In this document: positions 17,918 through 25,740 of the stretch, one piece after another | Layout: the number at the start of each line of letters is the position of its first letter | Numbering within the stretch: position 1 is the stretch's first letter | Source: Spirulina subsalsa PCC 9445 | Lineage (GTDB): Bacteria > Cyanobacteriota > Cyanobacteriia > Cyanobacteriales > Spirulinaceae | Assembly (NCBI RefSeq): GCF_000314005.1 | Contig: NZ_JH980292.1 | Coordinates: 4,933,894-4,997,893, forward strand | Length of the DNA stretch: 64,000 bases | Direction: 5' to 3' | Position numbers and translations under genes: made by a program | The notes under the pieces: generated by a model | Databases searched by the model: none | What the model saw: only the letters and a program-made list of their open reading frames with translations | What the model was told of the DNA's origin: nothing

Positions 17918-18096
17918 CATCCTCCCGACACCGACCCTAGGGGTACGGTGCGGGCTTCCCGCCCAACTAAGCGAAAACTACACTGTAGCCAACAAAACCG
18001 CCTCCACATTTTGAGCAACTCCGCCGTGCATCCTGCGATTGAATTGCATCGCAATCAATCGTCAGTTAACGGCGGCGATAACCTTTCATTTACACT
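17914..18096 (+). mobile_element. Left end and structured leader of the tnpB element
   Basis: Starts with a 30-base end sequence (17914-17943) whose exact reverse complement occurs at 39420-39449. A hairpin CACCGACCC...GGGTACGGTG (17930-17950) and CGGGCTTCCCG follow. Further in, CCGCCGT (18021-18027) pairs with ACGGCGG (18069-18075) and encloses a second stem (CGATTGA-TTGC / GCAA-TCAATCG). This is consistent with an IS200/IS605-type subterminal hairpin plus a structured 5' leader for tnpB. Confidence 0.65.
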
Positions 18097-19452
18097 ATGA
18101 CTATGAGTAAATCTATTGTACGCACAGACAAGTGGAAATTGAACCCCTCTCCAGAGGTGATGAAACACCTGGAGGGGACGGTAAACGAGTATCGCGCTTA
18201 CTGCAAAGCTCTTAGCTATGTCGTAATGGCGAACTGGTCAGTCATTTCTACAGCCAAAAGTCAGTGCAGCGCAGTAGAGAAACTCATTCATCGCACCAGC
18301 GCCAACCCCAACCCCAAGCATCCGTATTTTGGTAAACGGTTCTACAAGTTCCCTAGCTATCTGCGACGGGCAGCAATTGAATTTGTCTGCGGTCAAGTGT
18401 CCTCGTTTTTGACTCGCTATCAGTTGTGGCAGTCAGGAATAGGTCGTCACAAACAGGCAAAACCACCCAAGTTCAACCCTGAAGCCGGGTGTTACCCCGC
18501 TCTCTACCGAGGGCAGTGCATCAAGTTTCAGGAAGACTTTACTGTAGCTGAAATCAAGGTATGGAACGGGTCGGATTGGGTGTGGGCATCGGTGCAGGTT
18601 GTTGGACTAAGGCAACACCATTTGTTGTCTTACAGTAAGGGGTTGTCTCCCTATTTGATTGTCAAGCAGGGCAAAGCCCATCTATCTGTCCCGTTCAAAC
18701 TGCATCCCCAAAAGCTCTCAGGAGAATTGGTGTGTGCAGTAGATGTGGGCATCAACACAACGGCAACTGCTACGATTGTCAATAGCGGCGGTACTGTAAT
18801 CTCTCGGAAGTTCTTTCACCGAGGGGGAGACATAGACCGTCGCGACAAAGTATTGCAGCAAATCCGAAACAAGGCCAAACAGACCAAGAAGCTCCACAAA
18901 GGGTTTTGTAAAGGTCTGTACCGTCGAGCAAAGGGAATCAATCACAACATGGCGCAGCACATCTCGAAAGAGATTGTGCAATTTGCACTGCAATATGGAG
19001 CCAGCGTGATTGTGTTCGAGGATCTCAAGGCTTGGAAGCCCAAGGGTGGGCGAAAACGTTCTACCCTCAAGCAACGGTTTCACGGATGGCTCCACCGTTT
19101 GTTGGTGCAGTTAACAGAAAACAAGTTCGTCGAATCGGGTGGGAAAGTAGAGTTGGTCTACCCCAGAGGAACTTCCTCCTGGGCATATGACGGCTCTGGG
19201 AAGTTGCAGCGGAGCAAGAAAAACTATGCCCTGGCGACTTTCCAGAGCGGTAAACGCTATAACGCTGACCTCAACGGCTCTTGCAATATTGGTGCTCGAT
19301 ACTGGGCTTACAAACTTAAACTGGCGTACAGAAATGGTCGCCAGTTGTCTTCCAGCAAAAGCTCTGGAGACAAACAGAGAATGCCTGTTACCCTGTCTGC
19401 GTTGTGGGATAGGGAAGCCGCTCATGTACGCGTTCGCGTTAGCGTCACGTAA
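18097..19452 (+). CDS. tnpB: TnpB-family RNA-guided nuclease-like protein (IS200/IS605 OrfB), zinc finger absent
   Basis: A 451-aa TnpB relative. The RuvC catalytic triad is visible: D216 (CAVDVGINTTATATIV), E308 (VIVFEDLKAWKPKG) and D391 (YNADLNGSCNIGARYW). Between E308 and D391 the usual CxxC...CxxC zinc finger is missing: the segment GTSSWAYDGSGKLQRSKKNY has no cysteine, and C396 is the only Cys between E308 and residue 400. I have seen this cysteine-less form in cyanobacterial transposase annotations. No tnpA adjoins it. The last nine residues (HVRVRVSVT) are encoded by a palindromic repeat, and no right end or omega-RNA follows, so it is probably immobile. Whether it retains guided nuclease activity is unknown. 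Confidence 0.88.
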   Translation: MTMSKSIVRTDKWKLNPSPEVMKHLEGTVNEYRAYCKALSYVVMANWSVISTAKSQCSAVEKLIHRTSANPNPKHPYFGKRFYKFPSYLRRAAIEFVCGQVSSFLTRYQLWQSGIGRHKQAKPPKFNPEAGCYPALYRGQCIKFQEDFTVAEIKVWNGSDWVWASVQVVGLRQHHLLSYSKGLSPYLIVKQGKAHLSVPFKLHPQKLSGELVCAVDVGINTTATATIVNSGGTVISRKFFHRGGDIDRRDKVLQQIRNKAKQTKKLHKGFCKGLYRRAKGINHNMAQHISKEIVQFALQYGASVIVFEDLKAWKPKGGRKRSTLKQRFHGWLHRLLVQLTENKFVESGGKVELVYPRGTSSWAYDGSGKLQRSKKNYALATFQSGKRYNADLNGSCNIGARYWAYKLKLAYRNGRQLSSSKSSGDKQRMPVTLSALWDREAAHVRVRVSVT

Positions 19453-19470
19453 GTGAAGCGTCATGAGTCG
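19425..19470. repeat. Palindromic repeat overlapping the tnpB 3' end
   Basis: GTACGCGTTCGCGTTAGCGT followed by CACGTAAGTGAAGCGTCATG belongs to the same repeat family as 10924-10985. It supplies the last codons of tnpB and occupies the place where the right end of the IS would be expected. Confidence 0.65.
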
Positions 19471-19673
19471 GAGCATTCACGTAACTCCACCGGGTAAAAG
19501 CGTTGTGTCGAAAAAGCATAGTCTTCCCCACTTTCGTCAACAATACGGATGAGTCCATTAGCTTGGGCTTGCTCATCGTCGATGATAAGGTACAACTTTC
19601 CCACCTCTAGGGAGGCTTCGTATCCCTGATTATTGAGGCAGATTGCAAAATGGGTGGATGGCTTGTGCTTCAT
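19461..19673 (-). CDS. Hypothetical small protein (70 aa)
   Basis: Small soluble protein starting MKHKPSTHFAICLNN, with a compact beta-rich pattern (YEASLEVGKLYLIIDDEQAQ, GLIRIVDESGEDYAFSTQRF) and an acidic tail. It looks like a real gene because of its balanced composition and codon use; similar short proteins are frequent in cyanobacteria, but I cannot name a family. It converges with tnpB, whose stop lies 9 bases away. Confidence 0.65.
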   Translation of the reverse strand: MKHKPSTHFAICLNNQGYEASLEVGKLYLIIDDEQAQANGLIRIVDESGEDYAFSTQRFYPVELRECSDS

Positions 19674-19737
19674 GTTTTTCAGATCAATTCTTGAGTTGTA
19701 CGGAACAATATAGCCAGAAAATTCAGAGAGGGGAACT

Positions 19738-20631
19738 GTGAAAAAATGTATCAGAACAGCATTGAGCCTGCGTATTTGGGGGATGGGGCTGTTAGTTTTG
19801 GGCGGACTATTGGGGGCGCTTTGGTTTTCGTCCCTTACCGCGTTGGCCTATTCTCCCATTCGTCCTCTGGTGGGGGGGGAAGAGTATCTCATTCCCCCAA
19901 GGTATCAGAGGGAAATTATCCGACAGGTTGAACTCCCGGACTCCGAAAAGGCGATCGCACTCACCTTTGACGACGGCCCCACCCCCCAGTTAACCGCACC
20001 CATTCTCGACATTCTGGAAACCTATCACGTCCCCGCCACCTTTTTCTGGGTCGGGCAAAACGTCCAGCGTTTCCCCGCGTTGGTGGAAAAAGCCGCCCAA
20101 GCCGGCCATACCCTTGGCAATCATACCTGGTATCATCCCAAGGGCTTCCTACCCCCCTTTCGAGCCACTCAAGAAGTAGAATCAACCCGACAGGTTATTT
20201 ATCAAACAATGGGTCGTAAAACCCCTTGGTTTCGCCCCCCCTTTGGTCATCTCCAAAATGGTCTAGTCTCCCATGCCCGCAGCCAAAACGATACAATTAT
20301 CTTGTGGTCAGTGGATTCTGAAGACTGGCGGGTTAAAAACTTTTCGGTTGCCCAAATGGTCGAGCAAGTCGTATCTAACGTGAAACCGGGAGCCATTGTC
20401 CTATTCCATGATGGGCGAGGGTCTAGACTACTGTCCCCGACCCAGAATCTCCCCCTAACCGTCCAAGCCCTCCCCTTAATCCTAGAAACCCTCCGCCAAC
20501 AGGGTTATTATTTTGTTACTGTTCCCCAACTTCTCCAACTCCGTGAGCAAACAACGTCTAGACCTTCTGTTAGTAGAACGTCAACTCTGTTCCTCCCGCC
20601 AACAAGCCCAGCGCCTCATCCGGGCGGGTGA
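19738..20631 (+). CDS. Polysaccharide deacetylase (NodB-type), membrane-anchored or exported
   Basis: Carbohydrate esterase family 4 enzyme of 297 aa that de-N-acetylates peptidoglycan or another GlcNAc polymer outside the cytoplasm. An N-terminal hydrophobic segment (about 11-36) serves as signal or anchor. The NodB motifs are complete: ALTFDDGPTPQ (D78, D79), H129/H133 in HTLGNHTWYHP, WFRPPFGH, LWSVDSEDW and IVLFHDG. The start is GTG 19738. The last 29 codons overlap the tlyA gene and encode a low-complexity Ser/Thr/Pro tail, suggesting loss of an earlier stop. Confidence 0.93.
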   Translation: MKKCIRTALSLRIWGMGLLVLGGLLGALWFSSLTALAYSPIRPLVGGEEYLIPPRYQREIIRQVELPDSEKAIALTFDDGPTPQLTAPILDILETYHVPATFFWVGQNVQRFPALVEKAAQAGHTLGNHTWYHPKGFLPPFRATQEVESTRQVIYQTMGRKTPWFRPPFGHLQNGLVSHARSQNDTIILWSVDSEDWRVKNFSVAQMVEQVVSNVKPGAIVLFHDGRGSRLLSPTQNLPLTVQALPLILETLRQQGYYFVTVPQLLQLREQTTSRPSVSRTSTLFLPPTSPAPHPGG

Positions 20632-21352
20632 AGTCAAAGTCAACGATCAAATCGTAGACAAACCGGGAACCGAATTCCCTCCTACTGTCACCCTGCACTT
20701 AAAAGAAAAACTCCCCTATGTTTCACGGGGGGGCGAAAAACTCGCCAAGGCCTTACAAGTTTTTGCCCTTGAAGTACAAAACCGCATTTGTCTGGATGGT
20801 GGTATTTCAACGGGAGGATTTACCGATTGTTTACTCCAAGCAGGGGCTAAACAAGTCTATGGGGTAGATGTAGGCTATGGACAAGTCGCTTGGACGGTAC
20901 GGCAAGATCCCCGAGTGATCCTCAAAGAACGCACCAATCTCCGTTATTTAACCCCAGAAGACCTCTACGGAGAAGCCACCCCGGCCGATTTGGGCGTGGC
21001 TGATGTCTCGTTTATTTCCCTCTGTAAGGTCTTGCCCTCCCTCTGGCAGTTATTACGGCCGCCTCGGGAGGTGGTGTTATTAGTTAAACCTCAGTTTGAG
21101 GTGGGGCGGGAAAAGGTGGGGAAAAAGGGAGTCGTCCGAGATCCCAAAGACCACGCCCAAGCGATTTTACAGGTGATCGAGAGCGCGAAAACCTTGGGCT
21201 GGACTCCCCACGGCTTAACAGGTTCTCCCTTGACGGGTCCGGCGGGCAATGTAGAATATTTACTCTGGTTGAAAATGGGGAACACTGAAAGCGTTTGGGA
21301 GTTAGAGCAAGTTCAAGACCTGACGGCTTCCACGGTGGCAGAATTCCGTTAA
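20543..21352 (+). CDS. tlyA: TlyA-family rRNA 2'-O-methyltransferase / hemolysin A-like
   Basis: SAM-dependent methyltransferase fused to an S4 RNA-binding domain, predicted to modify rRNA ribose. The S4 domain (about 1-65) reads RLDLLLVERQLCSSRQQAQR, then VSRGGEKLAKAL leads into the FtsJ-like fold with SAM motif CLDGGISTGGFTDCLLQAGA, ADVSFISLCKVL and VLLVKPQFEVG. The first Gly-loop residue is Gly instead of the usual Val (LDVG). GTG 20543 is chosen since the S4 domain begins immediately after it. It overlaps the deacetylase gene by 89 bases in another frame, so translational coupling is likely. Confidence 0.9.
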   Translation: MSKQRLDLLLVERQLCSSRQQAQRLIRAGEVKVNDQIVDKPGTEFPPTVTLHLKEKLPYVSRGGEKLAKALQVFALEVQNRICLDGGISTGGFTDCLLQAGAKQVYGVDVGYGQVAWTVRQDPRVILKERTNLRYLTPEDLYGEATPADLGVADVSFISLCKVLPSLWQLLRPPREVVLLVKPQFEVGREKVGKKGVVRDPKDHAQAILQVIESAKTLGWTPHGLTGSPLTGPAGNVEYLLWLKMGNTESVWELEQVQDLTASTVAEFR

Positions 21353-21355
21353 TTG

Positions 21356-21660
21356 ACTAGGGAACAGGGAACGGGGAACGGGGAACGGGGAACAGGGGGA
21401 GAGGGGGGAAGGGGGAGCAGGAGAATAATGAATAGCCAAAACTCTTTTATTTTAGGGAACAGGGAACAGGGGGGGAGAGTTCCCGGACTCCCGATTCCCG
21501 ACTCCTGACGCTTATTGCTTCGTACCTTCCTAGGTCATGCTTCGCGAACGCAATGACATTACTCCCGACTCCCGACTCCCAACTCCCGACTCCCAACTCC
21601 CGACTCCCCATTCCCGACTCCCAACTCCCTATTCCCTATTCCCTGTTCCCTATTCCCCAA
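21356..21660. repeat. STRR heptamer arrays and dispersed repeats
   Basis: Intergenic region made largely of short tandem repeats: GGGAACA/GGGAACG units (21359-21400, 21454-21475) and CCGACTC/CCAACTC/CCCTATT units (21562-21655). Between them lies one copy (21496-21565) of a roughly 75-base dispersed repeat also found inverted at 63731-63806. The stretch GAATAGCCAAAACTCTTTTA also recurs near 41303. No gene seen. Confidence 0.8.
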
Positions 21661-21661
21661 A

Positions 21662-22162
21662 ATGTCTCCCAAATCTACATCCTTACCCATTATTGGCTGG
21701 CGAGAATATATTACCTTGCCCGATTTAGGCATGAGCAACATTAAAGCCAAAATTGACACCGGAGCAAGATCATCTGCACTACACGCCTTTGATTTAGAAT
21801 ATTTTGAGCAGGATCAACAAACCCTGATCCGCTTTAAAGTTCATCCGATCCAGCGCAATACTCACCACACGATAACGGCAACGGCCCCGATTTTAGAGCG
21901 GCGAGAAGTGCGGAATTCTGGGGGTCATGTCCAACTGCGTCCGGTCATTCAAACACTCATTCAATTGGGGGGACAACAATGGCCGATTGAACTGACCCTG
22001 ACCAGTCGTGATGAAATGGGATTCCGAATGTTGTTAGGGCGGGAAGCGGTGCGTTACCGCTTTCTGGTGGATGCGGGACGCTCTTATCTCCAAAATCCTA
22101 AACCGAAACGCTCATCCAAGACGCTGTTTGATCAACGCTTACAAGACAACCAGATTTTATGA
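21662..22162 (+). CDS. RimB-like retropepsin-type protein (putative ATP-dependent zinc protease family)
   Basis: Protein of 166 aa from the family annotated as putative ATP-dependent zinc protease (RimB/DUF785-like). The retropepsin-like motif is [14 protein letters not shown] near residue 35, and the second half holds [18 protein letters not shown]. It overlaps rimK by 4 bases (ATGA), and this pair is conserved in many bacteria. In E. coli, RimB works with RimK to trim glutamates added to ribosomal protein S6; here the role is by analogy. The ATG is at 21662 after STRR-rich DNA, with no clear RBS. Confidence 0.85.
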   Translation: MSPKSTSLPIIGWREYITLPDLGMSNIKAKIDTGARSSALHAFDLEYFEQDQQTLIRFKVHPIQRNTHHTITATAPILERREVRNSGGHVQLRPVIQTLIQLGGQQWPIELTLTSRDEMGFRMLLGREAVRYRFLVDAGRSYLQNPKPKRSSKTLFDQRLQDNQIL

Positions 22163-23064
22163 AGATTGCCATATTATCCCAAGACCCTTCTCTATACTCT
22201 ACTAAACGCCTCAAACTCGCTGGAGAAGAACAGGGACACGAGATGCGGGTGGTGAATTATCTACGCTGTTATATGAATATCACGTCCCACAAGCCAACGG
22301 TGTTTTATAACGGGAAACCTTTGGAAAATTTTGATGCGATTATTCCTCGCATTGGGGCTTCCCGGACATTTTACGGAACGGCGGTAGTGCGACAGTTTGA
22401 GGTGATGGGGGTGTTTAGTGCTAATGAGTCTCAAGCTATTTCGCGATCGCGCGATAAACTGCGCTGCCTCCAAATCTTGGCGCGAGAAGGCATCGGGCTA
22501 CCTGTAACGGGTTTTGCCCACGCCACGGAAGATATTGATGGCTTGATTGAAACCGTAGGGGGTGCGCCTTTGGTGATTAAACTGCTCGAAGGGACTCAAG
22601 GAATTGGTGTAGTGTTGGCGGAAACCTATCAGGCGGCCAAATCGGTGATTGAAGCTTTTCGGGGTCTAGAGGTGAATATTTTGGTGCAAGAGTTTATTAA
22701 AGAGGCTAAGGGGGCCGATATTCGCTGTTTGGTGGTGGGGGGTAAAGTGATTGCGGCCATGAAACGCCAAGGGGCTCCGGGGGAATTTCGCTCCAATTTA
22801 CACCGAGGGGGTCACGCCCAAGCGGTGAAACTCACACCGGAAGAACGGAGTACAGCGATTCGTTCGGCCAAGGCAATGGGTCTAAGGGTGGCCGGGGTGG
22901 ATTTGTTGCGGTCGAATCATGGCCCGGTGGTGATGGAGGTGAATTCATCTCCGGGTCTAGAAGGGATTGAGAAGGCGACGGGGATTGATGTGGCGGGGAA
23001 AATTATTAATTTTATTTCTAAGAATGCTATCCCTAGTAAAAATCGCGATCGCATCCAGTATTAA
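22159..23064 (+). CDS. rimK: RimK-type ATP-grasp alpha-L-glutamate ligase
   Basis: ATP-grasp ligase of 301 aa that adds glutamate residues to a C-terminus (ribosomal protein S6 in E. coli). It carries the family N-terminus [38 protein letters not shown], the ATP-binding [18 protein letters not shown] (about 136-153), [20 protein letters not shown], and the Mg-binding [20 protein letters not shown] near the end. All hallmarks are present and length is normal. It is translationally coupled to the upstream rimB-like gene. Confidence 0.95.
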   Translation: MKIAILSQDPSLYSTKRLKLAGEEQGHEMRVVNYLRCYMNITSHKPTVFYNGKPLENFDAIIPRIGASRTFYGTAVVRQFEVMGVFSANESQAISRSRDKLRCLQILAREGIGLPVTGFAHATEDIDGLIETVGGAPLVIKLLEGTQGIGVVLAETYQAAKSVIEAFRGLEVNILVQEFIKEAKGADIRCLVVGGKVIAAMKRQGAPGEFRSNLHRGGHAQAVKLTPEERSTAIRSAKAMGLRVAGVDLLRSNHGPVVMEVNSSPGLEGIEKATGIDVAGKIINFISKNAIPSKNRDRIQY

Positions 23065-23080
23065 TTGAGTCTGTTAGACC

Positions 23081-23290
23081 CAACAGGGGGCAGGGGGGCA
23101 GGAGAGCAGGGGGGCAGGGAACGGGAAGGGGGAGGTAATAGGTAATAAGTAATAAGTCTTAATTCCTTGTCTCCCTCTCTCCCCCTCCCCCCGATTCCCT
23201 AGGGCGCAAGCATTGCGCCCCTACACCGACTCCCGACTCCCGATTCCCGACTCCCGATTCCCGATTCCCTGTTTCCTGTTCCCTAACTAA
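23081..23290. repeat. STRR region with GGGCGCAA-GCA-TTGCGCCC hairpin
   Basis: G-rich then CCGACTC/CCGATTC heptamer arrays (23081-23150, 23222-23285) surround a perfect hairpin GGGCGCAA (23202-23209) / TTGCGCCC (23213-23220) with loop GCA. The same hairpin and flanks recur at 41427-41445. It could end transcripts from either side. Confidence 0.8.
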
Positions 23291-23297
23291 ACAAACC

Positions 23298-23672
23298 CTA
23301 CTTTTTGATATCTTTCGCCATCTGACGGAACATATCCATAGAGTTGTCGGAAGCGCGACGGGTGGGGGTGACAGAAGGGCTAGGCTCAGAAGCCGTCGGA
23401 GTGCTAGTGTTGGCACTGGTAACGACTTTGGGCGTGCCAGAAGACAGATCCACCTCTTCACTGGAAGACACTTCTTTCACCACGGCAAACCCTTTTTGAC
23501 CCCGTACTCCGGGGAAGGTGCGCTTAATGGTGTTGCGACGACGCATAAATTCAGTGTCGCCAAGGGTTTTGGCACTATCTGCATCTAAAAAGAATGCACC
23601 GGATTGTTCAGCATTTCCCGCTTCGGAGTCTTGGTTCTTCTTGCCCCCAAACAGTCCAAAAAGTCCAGCCAT
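23298..23672 (-). CDS. Hypothetical cyanobacterial protein (124 aa)
   Basis: Begins MAGLFGLFGGKKNQDSE, a short amphipathic Gly/Phe-rich N-terminus that could contact membranes, then a conserved-looking core GAFFLDADSAKTLGDTEFMR (about 25-44) and NTIKRTFPGVRGQKGF. A disordered Ser/Thr/Pro-rich segment (about 75-108) and a short C-terminal helix MDMFRQMAKDIKK follow. I recall similar cyanobacterial proteins of unknown function with the FFLD.D.AKTLG motif. No catalytic residues are evident. Confidence 0.7.
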   Translation of the reverse strand: MAGLFGLFGGKKNQDSEAGNAEQSGAFFLDADSAKTLGDTEFMRRRNTIKRTFPGVRGQKGFAVVKEVSSSEEVDLSSGTPKVVTSANTSTPTASEPSPSVTPTRRASDNSMDMFRQMAKDIKK

Positions 23673-23889
23673 GCTTGCTCTTACCTCGTATTTAATTAAG
23701 TTTGTATCGTTATATTAAGTAATGTTATCAAACATTTACACAAAAAAAGGATCGAATAAAAATTTTTCTGCTTCTCTCCTCAAGAGAGTGTGAGGATACA
23801 ACCGGGATTTTCTAGAATGGAAGAAGATAAACCTTGACCAAAGACTCCCGAAGGGTCAAACCCGATGAGTGATGATGGCAATAGACCCC

Positions 23890-24182
23890 ATCCCTCTAAG
23901 GTGGGGATGAATTGCGACTCAATCCAAGGAGGAGAATCAAGTTAACTGGTTGCCAAAATATATATGGTATAATTAAAGTGTGTATGTTACCAGCAATGTG
24001 GGCGACGCACAACACAAATGGGTTCGGGAGAAGCCTGACTTGGAGGAGAAACCAAGTCTTAAAATGCTTGTTGAGTCGGTCTGACGGGGGCTGCCAGCTT
24101 GCCTTGCAGCCTAGTTAAGAGGCAACCAGAAAGAAACAAGAATCCCCATCGCCTTGCGTTGGGGTACTTCAATTTGAAGTCA
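23890..24182 (+). mobile_element. ORF-less IS605-like element carrying a large structured RNA (HEARO/omega-RNA-like candidate)
   Basis: A left hairpin with CCCCATCC / GGTGGGG arms (about 23888-23908) and a right hairpin CCCCATCGC (24144-24152) / GCGTTGGGG (24156-24164) bracket a region with no ORF. Inside, CTGGTTGCC (23946-23954) pairs perfectly with GGCAACCAG (24121-24129), and local stems include GACTTGG (24037-24043) / CCAAGTC (24052-24058) and GGCTGC / GCAGCC (near 24090-24110). The perfect palindrome ACTTCAA-T-TTGAAGT (24166-24180) ends it. A truncated copy is at 16790-16925. This is consistent with a stand-alone IscB/HEARO-type omega-RNA; the class is inference. Confidence 0.55.
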
Positions 24183-24186
24183 ACCT

Positions 24187-25677
24187 ATGACCATTGTAGA
24201 ATTTATACTCCTGATTTGTCTCGGTCTGTTGAGTTACTTGATCGTCAAGCGAACTGTATCTCATCTGACCACAACACCAATCTGGCTTTTATGGTTGGTG
24301 TTGATGCTCCCCCCGTTGTTGCTTAGTGTGTGGCTATTCCTGTTTGGGGAAGATCAGCCTTTGCCCTGGGCTTTATTGATTTTACCGTTTATTCTCTGTC
24401 CGCTCTTGTATTGGTGGTTAATTCAAAAGGGACGACTACCTTTAAGTGCTACGGAGGAGGGGGAAGATGGCTTAACGCCTAAAACCAAGGGGATGGCGGC
24501 CACGTCTGATAATAAGTTAATGGCGAAACCCCTCACACCGGAGGAGGAAAAGCGCCTACGGAATTGTTTCCCTTGGGGGGTGTATTATCTGCAAAATGTG
24601 GACTATCGACCTCAAGCTATTCTCTGTCGGGGACGGCTAAAATCTAACCCCGAGGTGGCTTATCATACGGTGCGGGCGAATGTAGAACAGAAATTTGGCG
24701 ATCGCTTTTTATTGATTTTCCAAGAGGGAACCCCCAATAAGCCGTTTTTTGCTCTAGTTCCCAATCCTTGGTCACAACAAAAAACCGCCACCCAAACCGA
24801 ACCCTTAAAACGCCCCGTTTTAGCCCTAGCTCTGTTATTCATTACCCTCTTTACCACAACCTTAATCGGGGTAGAATTAGCCGGATTTACGGTCGATCAG
24901 TTACAAACGGATCCCCGTTTATTCGTGCAGGGTTTACCCTATAGCTTGCCCTTAGTAGCCATTTTAGGGGTTCATGAACTGAGCCACTATGGGGCGGCTG
25001 TTTACTATAAAATTCGCGCTACCTTGCCCTATTTCATCCCCATGCCCTTCTTTTTGGGGACGTTTGGGGCATTTATTCAGATGCGCTCCCCGGTACCCCA
25101 TCGTAAGGCATTGTTTGATGTAGCGATCGCTGGACCATTGGGAGGGTTCATCTTATCCTTGCCGATTCTGATTTGGGGCTTAATGCTATCGGAAACGACT
25201 CCCTTATTAGAAGACTCCAGCTTGCTCTCGTTCCAAGCCCTCGACCCCCGATTTTCCCTCTTTTTATCGGTTTTAGGCAAATTGACCCTCGGCAGTGATT
25301 TAACCACTAACATGGCCATTGCCCTCCATCCCCTCGCCATTGCGGGCTATTTAGGGATTATTGTCACCGCCTTAAACCTGATGCCTGTGGGACAATTAGA
25401 CGGGGGGCATATTGTTCATTCCATGTTCGGCCAACGGAGTGCGATCGCCATTGGTCAAATTGTCCGTTTCTTAATGTTCTTATTTGCCCTACAACGCCCT
25501 GAGTTGATGGTTTGGGCTGTGATTCTGCTCCTACTCCCGACGGCTGATGAACCCGCCCTCAATGATGTCACGGAATTAGACAATAGTCGGGACTTGCTGG
25601 GACTTCTCGCACTGGGTTTATTAGTGATTATTCTCTTCCCCGTTCCTGGTATTCTCGCTCAATGGTTAAATCTCTAA
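24187..25677 (+). CDS. Site-2 protease family (M50) membrane metalloprotease
   Basis: Multi-pass intramembrane zinc protease of 496 aa, similar to the EGY/S2P-like group of cyanobacteria and chloroplasts. Two to three N-terminal membrane spans (about 1-85) precede a soluble domain (about 100-205). The active site has HExxH in LGVHELSHYGAAVYY, and a later NPDG-equivalent reads NLMPVGQLDGGHIVHSMFG, with Asp as third ligand. FIPMPFFLGTFGAFIQMRSP is typical of the group. The ATG lies only a few bases after the structured mobile element, so its leader and probably its ribosome-binding context come from that element; no good RBS is seen. Confidence 0.9.
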   Translation: MTIVEFILLICLGLLSYLIVKRTVSHLTTTPIWLLWLVLMLPPLLLSVWLFLFGEDQPLPWALLILPFILCPLLYWWLIQKGRLPLSATEEGEDGLTPKTKGMAATSDNKLMAKPLTPEEEKRLRNCFPWGVYYLQNVDYRPQAILCRGRLKSNPEVAYHTVRANVEQKFGDRFLLIFQEGTPNKPFFALVPNPWSQQKTATQTEPLKRPVLALALLFITLFTTTLIGVELAGFTVDQLQTDPRLFVQGLPYSLPLVAILGVHELSHYGAAVYYKIRATLPYFIPMPFFLGTFGAFIQMRSPVPHRKALFDVAIAGPLGGFILSLPILIWGLMLSETTPLLEDSSLLSFQALDPRFSLFLSVLGKLTLGSDLTTNMAIALHPLAIAGYLGIIVTALNLMPVGQLDGGHIVHSMFGQRSAIAIGQIVRFLMFLFALQRPELMVWAVILLLLPTADEPALNDVTELDNSRDLLGLLALGLLVIILFPVPGILAQWLNL

Positions 25678-25740
25678 GCAAAACCCCCGTATCTCCCGTC
25701 AAATAAAGTACAAAAAGAAATAGTACCCGTAGTTGGGTAT

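Noticed and set aside
21359-21655. STRR arrays as CRISPR or as coding sequence
   Set aside because: Units are about seven bases with no spacers. Frames open through them only because of simple composition.
23890-24182. Group II intron
   Set aside because: No domain V-like AGC/GAAA hairpin or reverse transcriptase frame was found, and the ends look like IS605 hairpins rather than a GUGYG intron start.
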